This document shows, in pieces, positions 1-5,635 of a stretch of 5,780 bases of DNA. The first letter of the stretch is position 1. Every line of letters begins with the position of its first letter. This stretch comes from Calditrichota bacterium. Its GTDB lineage: Bacteria; Calditrichota; Calditrichia; Calditrichales; Calditrichaceae. Made by a program: the position numbers and the translations under genes. Below the pieces are notes generated by a model that saw nothing but the letters and a program-made list of their open reading frames with translations, was not told the DNA's origin and did no database searches. The stretch covers positions 1 to 5,780 of the forward strand of contig JAJRSN010000028.1 in assembly GCA_024278715.1 (NCBI GenBank). Reading direction: 5' to 3'.

Positions 1-10
1 CCGTGAAGAG

Positions 11-90
11 TGACAAGTAGGTGATTCGTAGAGGCACGCTTAACGATTATACCCTTAACACTTAACGAATAACCAATTTAACGAAAATGG
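11..90 (+). repeat. Left composite heptad repeat (TGACAAG / CGCTTAAC type)
   Basis: This non-coding block is made of short related words with a roughly seven-base period. It starts with TGACAAG (11-17). AGAGGCACGCTTAAC follows at 30-44, and then come the heptads CCTTAAC (53-59), ACTTAAC (60-66) and GAATAAC (67-73). Positions 37-70 match the reverse complement of 5636-5669 at 31 of 34 bases, and 30-44 matches the reverse complement of 5740-5754 exactly. The block is therefore one member of a repeat family with a second, inverted member at the other end of the window. The left edge may extend beyond the window. I see no open frame or transposase here. I infer a dispersed intergenic repeat; its function is unknown. 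Confidence 0.75.
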
Positions 91-103
91 ATTAAATGTC
101 GAT

Positions 104-222
104 AACTCATTACTCATTACTTATTACTCATTACTCATTACTCATTACTCATTACTCATTACTCATTACTCATTACTCATTACTCATTACTCATTACGCA
201 TTACGCATTACGCATTACGCAT
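104..222 (+). repeat. Tandem heptamer array, 17 units of TACTCAT/TACGCAT
   Basis: Seventeen consecutive seven-base units run without interruption. The first is AACTCAT (104-110), then TACTCAT, one TACTTAT (118-124), ten further TACTCAT units (125-194) and four TACGCAT units (195-222). The T-to-G variant is confined to the end nearest the gene, a pattern expected when copies spread locally by slippage or unequal recombination. The array ends 83 bases before the dehydrogenase start codon, so length changes would alter the spacing and helical phase of anything upstream. Heptameric tandem repeats are known in other bacteria, for example the cyanobacterial STRR sequences, but I cannot tell whether this array is homologous to any of them. 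Confidence 0.97.
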
Positions 223-239
223 TACCGGAAACCGCTTAG

Positions 240-255
240 TGTTAATATATTAACA
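240..255. promoter_or_regulatory. Perfect 16-base palindrome, operator candidate
   Basis: TGTTAATATATTAACA is a perfect inverted repeat. It lies between the heptamer array and the dehydrogenase gene, 50 bases before the start codon at 306. Its position and dyad symmetry suit a binding site for a dimeric regulator, and its AT-rich centre could also overlap a -10 element. No convincing -35/-10 pair could be assigned in this stretch. The regulator is not identifiable from the window. Confidence 0.4.
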
Positions 256-293
256 AATGCCGTTGAAAGGTGGCAACGAATGAACAAAACAAA

Positions 294-298
294 AGGAG
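294..298 (+). promoter_or_regulatory. Ribosome binding site deciding the dehydrogenase start
   Basis: AGGAG within AAAAGGAGAG lies seven bases before the ATG at 306. The frame is also open to a GTG at 270, but that codon has only a GAAAGG directly abutting it and no properly spaced Shine-Dalgarno sequence. The 12 extra residues it would add are polar and not family-like. The ATG at 306 is therefore the better start. Confidence 0.85.
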
Positions 299-305
299 AG
301 CGTCT

Positions 306-1847
306 ATGTTTGACCGCAATATTTTAGAGAAATTGGGTATTAAAGAAAAGAACTTCGGAGCTTCGACCGGTCTTGAGTGGAGTAAAACCACGGATGCGGG
401 GGAATTGGAAGTTTATTCTCCGGTGGACGGAAAATTGATCGCTACCGTTTATCAGGCATCGTCGGAAGACTACGAATGGATAGTCAAAAAAGCGCAGGAG
501 GCTTTTAAATATTGGAGAACCGTTCCCGCTCCCAAACGCGGCGAAATCGTAAGGCAGATCGGACTACGGTTGCGCGAGTACAAAGAGCTTTTGGGTGAGC
601 TGGTCACCTATGAAATGGGTAAATCCATTCAGGAAGGCTGGGGCGAAGTTCAGGAAATGATCGACATTTGTGATTTCGCTGTCGGACAATCACGAATGTT
701 GTACGGATTTACCATGCACTCCGAAAGAGAAGAACACAGAATGTACGAACAGTACCATCCTCTGGGTCCCGTGGCTATTATTACGGCGTTTAATTTTCCG
801 GTTGCCGTTTGGGCGTGGAATGCGATGATCGCCACTGTCGCCGGAGACGTGAATGTCTGGAAGCCGGCTTCCAAAGTTCCTTTGACTGCAATTGCAGTTC
901 AGCACATTGTCGGCGAGATTATCAAAGAGAATAATTTGCCGGAGGGATTGTTCAATCTGGTCATCGGCAAGGGCTCCGTAATCGGAGAAAAAATTCTGGA
1001 AGATAAAAGGATTCCTCTGGTTTCGCTGACCGGTTCAACCGCTGTGGGAAAACATGCGGCTTCCAAGGTTGCCAGCCGTCTGGGAAAATACATCATGGAA
1101 TTGGGCGGAAATAACGCCATAATTCTCACCCCGCACACCAATCTGGAGCTGGCGATTCCGGCAATAGTTTTCGGCGCGGTGGGTACTGCCGGGCAACGAT
1201 GCACAACAACGCGCCGCTTAATCATCCATGAATCTATTTTTGATCGCGTCAAGGAGTCGCTGGTTAAAGCCTATAAAAGCGTTCGTATCGGCAATCCTTT
1301 GGACGAGAAAAACCATGTGGGTCCGTTGATTGACAAAGGCGCGGTTGACACTTACTTAAAAGCCCTGGAACAGATTAAAGCCGAAGGCGGTAAAGTGATT
1401 TTCGGCGGCGAAGTGCTGAGCGGTCCGGGATATGAAGCCGGAACCTACGTATTACCCACACTGGTAGAAGCCGAAAACCATTATTCCATTGTTCAGGAAG
1501 AGACCTTTGCTCCGATTCTTTATTTGATTAAATACAGCGGAGACGTGCAAAACGCTATCGATATTCAAAACGATGTGGTTCAGGGATTGTCTTCGTCTAT
1601 CTTTACGGACAATTTGCAGGAAGCCGAAACCTTTCTTTCAGCCTGGGGTTCGGATTGCGGTATTGCCAACGTCAATATCGGAACTTCCGGAGCGGAAATA
1701 GGCGGCGCCTTTGGCGGCGAAAAAGAAACCGGCGGCGGAAGAGAATCCGGTTCCGATGCCTGGAAAGCCTACATGCGCAGACAGACAAATACCATCAACT
1801 ACGGCAAAAAGTTACCTCTGGCGCAGGGAATTAAATTCGATATCTGA
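306..1847 (+). CDS. ALDH7/antiquitin-family aldehyde dehydrogenase (probable L-aminoadipate-semialdehyde dehydrogenase)
   Basis: The product is 513 residues, full length for the family. Members (human ALDH7A1, bacterial AmaB/Pcd) oxidise alpha-aminoadipate semialdehyde, in equilibrium with piperideine-6-carboxylate, to alpha-aminoadipate with NAD(P)+ in lysine catabolism. Visible landmarks are TAFNFP with oxyanion Asn163, cofactor-binding WKP (185-187), GSTAVG (243-248), general base Glu265 in MELGGNN, catalytic Cys299 in GTAGQRCTT, and Glu399 in EETFAP. Subfamily assignment rests on three features: Arg298 beside the cysteine (an aminoadipate contact in ALDH7A1), the stretch GTSGAEIGGAFGGEK followed by GGGRESGSDAWK (459-487), and the ending LPLAQGIKF. 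These closely resemble my memory of the human enzyme. No signal peptide is seen, so it is probably cytoplasmic. No lysine pathway partner is present here, so the exact substrate is inferred; other semialdehydes are possible. A terminator follows directly. Confidence 0.95.
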   Translation: MFDRNILEKLGIKEKNFGASTGLEWSKTTDAGELEVYSPVDGKLIATVYQASSEDYEWIVKKAQEAFKYWRTVPAPKRGEIVRQIGLRLREYKELLGELVTYEMGKSIQEGWGEVQEMIDICDFAVGQSRMLYGFTMHSEREEHRMYEQYHPLGPVAIITAFNFPVAVWAWNAMIATVAGDVNVWKPASKVPLTAIAVQHIVGEIIKENNLPEGLFNLVIGKGSVIGEKILEDKRIPLVSLTGSTAVGKHAASKVASRLGKYIMELGGNNAIILTPHTNLELAIPAIVFGAVGTAGQRCTTTRRLIIHESIFDRVKESLVKAYKSVRIGNPLDEKNHVGPLIDKGAVDTYLKALEQIKAEGGKVIFGGEVLSGPGYEAGTYVLPTLVEAENHYSIVQEETFAPILYLIKYSGDVQNAIDIQNDVVQGLSSSIFTDNLQEAETFLSAWGSDCGIANVNIGTSGAEIGGAFGGEKETGGGRESGSDAWKAYMRRQTNTINYGKKLPLAQGIKFDI

Positions 1848-1862
1848 TCGAAATTAAATATT

Positions 1863-1895
1863 AAAAAAAGGGGCTCGAGATCGAGTCCCTTTTTT
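1863..1895. terminator. Bidirectional intrinsic terminator between convergent genes
   Basis: GGGGCTCG (1870-1877) and CGAGTCCC (1882-1889) form an eight-pair stem with one G-U pair and a four-base AGAT loop. A run of seven A (1863-1869) precedes it and six T (1890-1895) follow. On the plus strand it ends the dehydrogenase transcript, 15 bases after the stop. Read from the minus strand it has a seven-T tail and can stop transcripts from the peptidase gene, whose stop codon is about 220 bases away. Confidence 0.92.
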
Positions 1896-1994
1896 AATTT
1901 TAGCAAATTTCCGGCTCTTAAAAGCGACAGATTTGTAGAAATTAAATAACTCAAGCCGGTTGAAACACAATCAAAAAAACAAGAATTAAATTTT

Positions 1995-2032
1995 CCTTTG
2001 CGTCCTTCGTGCCTTTCTTGCGAACTTCGCGA
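1995..2032. repeat. Short degenerate run of CCTTTGCGT-like words
   Basis: The stretch reads as successive related words: CCTTTGCGT (1995-2003), CCTTCGTG (2004-2011), CCTTTCTTGCGAA and CTTCGCGA. It lies in the non-coding gap between the two convergent genes. It resembles the CTTTGCG/CTTCGTG-type intergenic word repeats that I recall from several bacterial genomes, but this is recollection and was not searched. No coding frame or strong hairpin is present. Confidence 0.5.
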
Positions 2033-2089
2033 TTGACATTTTTTTAACCAAAAGAAACTGAGCTTTGATCCAACGCTTAATTAATCGCG

Positions 2090-2107
2090 GTCCGACTTTT
2101 TCCGGAC
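2090..2107 (-). other. Weak hairpin just past the peptidase stop codon
   Basis: GTCCG (2090-2094) pairs with CGGAC (2103-2107) around an eight-base loop, 10 bases beyond the end of the peptidase gene. There is no T tract after it on the minus strand. It may protect the 3' end of the message, but it is not a convincing terminator. Confidence 0.25.
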
Positions 2108-2117
2108 TCGGCATTTT

Positions 2118-4757
2118 TCAATCGGGAGGATAGAGTTTTTGCCACCATTGCGGTTGATCTTTTAACCAGCGATCAAACCAGGCAATAATGGTTTTTGTCC
2201 AGAGCTTCCGTTTGCCGTAGGTGAGAATGTGATGATTTTCGCCCTTTATTTCCACTAATTCAACCGTTTTACCAAGCAGCTTTAAAGCCGTGTAAAATTG
2301 AATACTTTCACCCGGCGGCACGTTTGTGTCCGCAGTGCCGTGCAAAAGCAAAAGCGGCGTGTTTACTTTATCGGCGTTAAAAAGCGGACTTCGATCCACA
2401 TAAATGTCTTTTCTGTTCCAGGGAAAACTGTTAGCCGTCGCGACCGCGCTGTAGAGATACCCCCAATAGCCTTCTCCCCAATAGCTCGAAATGGAACTGA
2501 TCCCGGCGTGAGAGACAGCCGCCGCAAACAGATCGGTTTTTGTCAAAAGATTCATGGTCATAAATCCGCCGTACGAAGCGCCGATGCATCCCACCCGTTG
2601 GGGATCGACAAAGGGATGGGCGGCGAGAAATTTTTTGGTGCCTTCGATGATCTCGCCGGCTACGATCTTCCCCCAGTCGTTCACGTGCATGGCGGAGAAC
2701 GCCTGCCCGAAACCGGTGGCGCCGCTCGGTTGCAAAACATAAACCACATAGCCGTTTGCCGCCCATAGCTCTTTGGGATAACGTCCGCCAAAATCTCTGC
2801 TTACCGGATTTGTACCGCCGTAGTAGTAAACAATACAGGGATATTTCTTTTGCGTGTCGAAATCGGGAGGATAGTATATTCTGCCTTCTATTTCAGTCCC
2901 GCGGCTGTTGACAAAGGTCCAGCGTTCCGTTTTGCCGAATTGCACATAACGAAATTCGCTTTTCCCGGGATCGGTCAAAACTCGATATGTTCTCTTTTTT
3001 AAATCTATGCTCACGATCCTTGGCGGCAGAGAAACGCCCGAGACAACGCTTACGGCGACGGGTTTTTTTAAGGCAACGGAAAAAGAACGGATAACGTCGC
3101 CGCCGACCGGGATTTTACGAAACGTTTTGGCTTTTACATTATATTCGTAAAGCGTTTTGTACGATCGGTCGGTTGTAACAAAATAGATTCGATCGGAAGT
3201 CCGCCCCCAGAAAGCCCGATTGACGGAGGGATTAAAATTTTTCGTTACGGCTTCGATCTTTCCTGTTTTCAGATGATAGAGATAAGCCTGAGTATCGTAT
3301 TCGTTGGGAATCATCCCATCCGGTACATTTACTCCTAAGTCTCCAAACATGGACGGACCGCCTGTAAGCAAAAGATATTCTCCGTCGGGCGACCATTCGG
3401 CGGATCCCGACCATTTGACCGTCCATAAAGAATCAACCGAAAGATCGTCCAGATGCAGAATAAAGAATTGCGTTTTGGAATAAGGTCTTTCACTGTAATC
3501 GGGAATCCAGCGTGTGAAAATTAGTTTTTTACCGTCCGGGCTGATGCCGTTCAAATCGGTGCTTAGCCGTCCCGCGGTCAGCCTGATCCGGGTTCCGGAA
3601 GGGATATTCACCTTGTAAAGAAAACTGCGGTCTCGCCATCCCTTCCAGCGATCGGTCATACCTATCAAACGCTTAACCCCTGTTTTATTTTCTTTTGCTT
3701 TTTCCGTAACGCTGTAAATTAAAAATTCACCGTTGGGCGACCAGGTATGGCTGCCCAGATTTTCAATATTTTTCAAAAGAGATTCGGAAGTGCCCTTTTT
3801 CAGATCGACAATCCAGAGGGTGCTTTTGTTCTTTTCGGAAACCTTGTACGAAAAGCGTTTGCCTGTCGGCGCCCACTGAATCCGGCTTATCTTTGTACCT
3901 CCGCGAAACGTTTGAACCAAAGAGCCGTCTTTAACCTTCCGAATTTCAATCCACGTTTCCGATTTGTCGCCGGGGGGAAGAGTCTGCCTTAATCCGATGG
4001 CTGCCAGTTCAGCGTCGGGAGAAATAGATACCTTCGTGGGTTTAGGCGCGTCCAGCATAAGGTTAACGTTCAAGAACTGTTCGGGCGAAAGTGAAATGTT
4101 CGGATCATTCGTTTTCAGTCGGGCGGGAACTTTAAGTCTTGCCGAAACCGACCAGCGAAAAGATTTAAGCGGATCGTTCAGCGTTTGAATCAGCAGCAAA
4201 TGCTTGCCTGTTAACAAATCAATTTTTTTGGAGGCTTTGAATATCGGTTTCGGTTGACCGCTCGAATCCTGAGGAGCCGATGTTTCCTTGCTTAAAATCG
4301 GTTTACCGTCAACAAAAAGGCGGAACAATTGGGAGCTTTTTATTTCGATTTTCAGAGGAGTAAAACGGTTTACATGAATATACGAAGCCAGATAATACAT
4401 CTGCGGATGGCGGGCGCTTTTTTGATAGTCAAGAATTAGCGAATCGCCCTGGTTCCGATACTTCACCCATTTCAGAGATGTTTGCGCGTCCCATTGAACC
4501 CGATCGTTCTCGGACGGAAGCCAGTTTTCGATATCGGCAAAGGGAAATTTCAATAGATTTTTTAAATCGAAAGTCTGACCGTTCATATTTTTGACGTCAT
4601 TAAACGCCGGCAGATGCAAATCGATCGGTCCCAATATCAACCAGTCTTTGACCGGTATTGTCTTTAGTTCGCTGTTTTTGGCGATTGATGAAGAAATAAT
4701 GACAAGGGATAAAAGAAGCAAAAAGAAAACACGAAGCAACTTTTTACGATTTTGCAT
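2118..4757 (-). CDS. Secreted S9-family serine peptidase (prolyl oligopeptidase/DPP-IV-like) with N-terminal extension
   Basis: The product is 879 residues. Residues 1-26 form a Sec signal peptide: basic NRKK, a hydrophobic core, and probable cleavage after SIA, so the enzyme is likely periplasmic or surface exposed. Residues 30-215 form an extension with WLILGP (39-44) and a beta-rich stretch holding LFVDGK (147-152), resembling a carbohydrate-binding-type or PA14-like sandwich. This domain call is tentative. Residues about 240-600 form a beta-propeller with PD40-type blades, including WAPTGK (295-300), WSPNGE (339-344), SPDGK (406-410) and WSPDGE (455-460). Residues about 610-879 form an alpha/beta-hydrolase domain with YYYGG at the oxyanion site (644-648), nucleophile Ser728 in GASYGG, Asp810 in HGTADTNVPPG and His842 in GENHH. 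The triad is complete, so activity on oligopeptides is expected. Substrate preference cannot be read. It converges on the dehydrogenase gene and is separated from the upstream minus-strand gene by a terminator. Confidence 0.95.
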   Translation of the reverse strand: MQNRKKLLRVFFLLLLSLVIISSSIAKNSELKTIPVKDWLILGPIDLHLPAFNDVKNMNGQTFDLKNLLKFPFADIENWLPSENDRVQWDAQTSLKWVKYRNQGDSLILDYQKSARHPQMYYLASYIHVNRFTPLKIEIKSSQLFRLFVDGKPILSKETSAPQDSSGQPKPIFKASKKIDLLTGKHLLLIQTLNDPLKSFRWSVSARLKVPARLKTNDPNISLSPEQFLNVNLMLDAPKPTKVSISPDAELAAIGLRQTLPPGDKSETWIEIRKVKDGSLVQTFRGGTKISRIQWAPTGKRFSYKVSEKNKSTLWIVDLKKGTSESLLKNIENLGSHTWSPNGEFLIYSVTEKAKENKTGVKRLIGMTDRWKGWRDRSFLYKVNIPSGTRIRLTAGRLSTDLNGISPDGKKLIFTRWIPDYSERPYSKTQFFILHLDDLSVDSLWTVKWSGSAEWSPDGEYLLLTGGPSMFGDLGVNVPDGMIPNEYDTQAYLYHLKTGKIEAVTKNFNPSVNRAFWGRTSDRIYFVTTDRSYKTLYEYNVKAKTFRKIPVGGDVIRSFSVALKKPVAVSVVSGVSLPPRIVSIDLKKRTYRVLTDPGKSEFRYVQFGKTERWTFVNSRGTEIEGRIYYPPDFDTQKKYPCIVYYYGGTNPVSRDFGGRYPKELWAANGYVVYVLQPSGATGFGQAFSAMHVNDWGKIVAGEIIEGTKKFLAAHPFVDPQRVGCIGASYGGFMTMNLLTKTDLFAAAVSHAGISSISSYWGEGYWGYLYSAVATANSFPWNRKDIYVDRSPLFNADKVNTPLLLLHGTADTNVPPGESIQFYTALKLLGKTVELVEIKGENHHILTYGKRKLWTKTIIAWFDRWLKDQPQWWQKLYPPD

Positions 4758-4765
4758 GATTTTAA

Positions 4766-4769
4766 CTCC
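4766..4769 (-). promoter_or_regulatory. Ribosome binding site of the S9 peptidase
   Basis: On the minus strand GGAG lies eight bases before the ATG at 4757. This supports that start, which places the signal peptide at the exact N-terminus. Confidence 0.75.
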
Positions 4770-4784
4770 AAAGGTTTAAACAAG

Positions 4785-4812
4785 TGTTTATCATGGCAAA
4801 GCGCATCTTCAA
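4785..4812 (-). promoter_or_regulatory. Weak sigma70-like promoter candidate for the peptidase
   Basis: On the minus strand TTGAAG (4812-4807) and TAAACA (4790-4785) are separated by 16 bases, upstream of the peptidase ribosome binding site. Both boxes are imperfect. The spacing and position are reasonable, but AT-rich spacers often give such matches by chance. The rest of 4758-4919 shows no other clear element. Confidence 0.25.
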
Positions 4813-4919
4813 AATAAAGAACAGCCGCCTTGTTTTACACAATTAAGAAAGAATCTTCGGGCGGTTTCCGGAGATGATGAAAAAAACCGGTAAAAAACAA
4901 GCGCGATCAAATAAAATTG

Positions 4920-4948
4920 AAAAAAATCCCCCGACAAAAATCGGGGGA
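4920..4948 (-). terminator. Intrinsic terminator of the superoxide reductase gene
   Basis: TCCCCCGA (4927-4934) and TCGGGGGA (4941-4948) form a perfect eight-pair GC-rich stem with a six-base loop. Read on the minus strand it is followed by seven T (4926-4920). It starts eight bases after the superoxide reductase stop codon and separates that gene from the peptidase gene. Confidence 0.95.
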
Positions 4949-4956
4949 AAATTCGT

Positions 4957-5349
4957 TTAACCGACCTTAATCTCTTTGCTGCTTTCCCAGAGTCCGTGAA
5001 TGTTGCAAAACGCCAGGGCAAAGAGCGTGCCTGACTCATTCAATGTAACGGAAAGGTTAACTTGCGGATGGGCGTACGCCGGACCTTTGTTCGGACCGCT
5101 GGTGCTTTCACCGTGACCGCGGAACTCGACATGAGCTATCTGGTGCGTGAACTTGCCGCCTTCCGGCTGGAAATAAAGAGAAATCCAGCTAATGTGATGT
5201 TCGGTTGTATTAGGATGTGCAATCTCTTTTCCCAATCCGACGGCGACGGAAAAGGCTTGTCCCGCTTTTACTTCAACGGGCGCTTCAATAACCGGAGCGT
5301 GCTTTTCTTTTTTCCAGTCCGCGGATTGAATTTTTTCGGATAAACGCAT
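4957..5349 (-). CDS. sor: Class II superoxide reductase (neelaredoxin type)
   Basis: The 130-residue protein reduces superoxide to hydrogen peroxide at a mononuclear non-haem iron centre, without making oxygen; electrons usually come from rubredoxin. The full ligand set is visible: His17 in EKHAP, His45 in HPN, His51 in TEHHI, and Cys115 and His118 in CNIHGLW. These correspond in order and spacing to the Fe(His)4Cys site of archaeal superoxide reductases. Glu15-Lys16 match the conserved Glu-Lys pair that helps guide and protonate the substrate. The N-terminal desulforedoxin domain of class I enzymes (desulfoferrodoxins) is absent, and the length fits the one-iron class. No signal peptide is seen, so it is probably cytoplasmic. 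It has its own ribosome binding site and terminator and appears monocistronic. No rubredoxin or peroxidase gene lies in the window. Confidence 0.96.
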   Translation of the reverse strand: MRLSEKIQSADWKKEKHAPVIEAPVEVKAGQAFSVAVGLGKEIAHPNTTEHHISWISLYFQPEGGKFTHQIAHVEFRGHGESTSGPNKGPAYAHPQVNLSVTLNESGTLFALAFCNIHGLWESSKEIKVG

Positions 5350-5354
5350 GGTTG

Positions 5355-5363
5355 CCTCCTTTT
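5355..5363 (-). promoter_or_regulatory. Strong ribosome binding site of the superoxide reductase gene
   Basis: AAAAGGAGG on the minus strand lies five bases before the ATG at 5349. It is a near-ideal anti-16S match, fixes the start and suggests efficient translation. Confidence 0.9.
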
Positions 5364-5386
5364 AATTTAATAAGTTTGCATTCTGT

Positions 5387-5392
5387 ATAATA
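5387..5392 (-). promoter_or_regulatory. Candidate -10 box for superoxide reductase
   Basis: TATTAT on the minus strand lies 37 bases before the start codon, which would give a leader of about 30 bases. No good -35 box is found about 17 bases upstream; that position reads TAAAAA within a T-rich tract. The call is tentative. Confidence 0.3.
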
Positions 5393-5399
5393 TTTACTA

Positions 5400-5635
5400 A
5401 AAAAAAGGCTTTTTAATTCCCGCTTCAGAAAATAATCATTCGATAATTAAATTTCCAACTTTAAATACGGTTTCCCTTTTTACGGTATTATTATTTCGGA
5501 TAATTTGTAAAAAAATGAAACCATAGATATTGGGATATTTTTATTTATGAGTCCACATTCAAATTTTTCAAACTCAAGAAAGAGCGATTTTGTTAGCGTC
5601 AAAGTTCTGACTGCCGCGCCCGGAAATTTTCGCTA
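5400..5635. other. AT-rich intergenic stretch with no recognisable gene
   Basis: This spacer lies between the superoxide reductase promoter region and the right repeat block. It has many A/T runs and stops in all frames. I see no ribosome-binding-site-led frame, tRNA, strong hairpin or long repeat. It may contain upstream regulatory sites for the superoxide reductase gene, but none can be named. Confidence 0.5.

Noticed and set aside
104..222. CRISPR array
   Set aside because: The units are seven bases long and directly abutting, with no spacers.
270..305. GTG at 270 as an upstream start for the dehydrogenase
   Set aside because: It lacks a properly spaced ribosome binding site, whereas AGGAG sits seven bases before the ATG at 306. 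The added residues are not family-like.
2298..2768. 156-codon plus-strand frame opposite the peptidase catalytic domain
   Set aside because: It lies wholly antisense to a gene with a complete catalytic triad, shows no family motif and no ribosome binding site, and is explained by codon composition of the other strand.
225..4871. Inverted match CCGGAAACCGC at 225-235 and 4861-4871
   Set aside because: An 11-base match on opposite strands is expected by chance in a window of this size, and the flanks do not align.
4862..4889. Hairpin CGGTTT/AAACCG upstream of the peptidase as a riboswitch or terminator
   Set aside because: The stem is six pairs with a long loop, no T tract follows on the relevant strand, and no riboswitch core is recognisable.
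4809..5039. 76-codon minus-strand frame overlapping the superoxide reductase 3' end and its terminator
   Set aside because: It runs out of frame through the real gene and through the terminator hairpin, with no ribosome binding site.
5062..5343. 93-codon plus-strand frame opposite the superoxide reductase gene
   Set aside because: It is an antisense shadow of a gene whose iron ligands are all intact. No motif or translation signal supports it.
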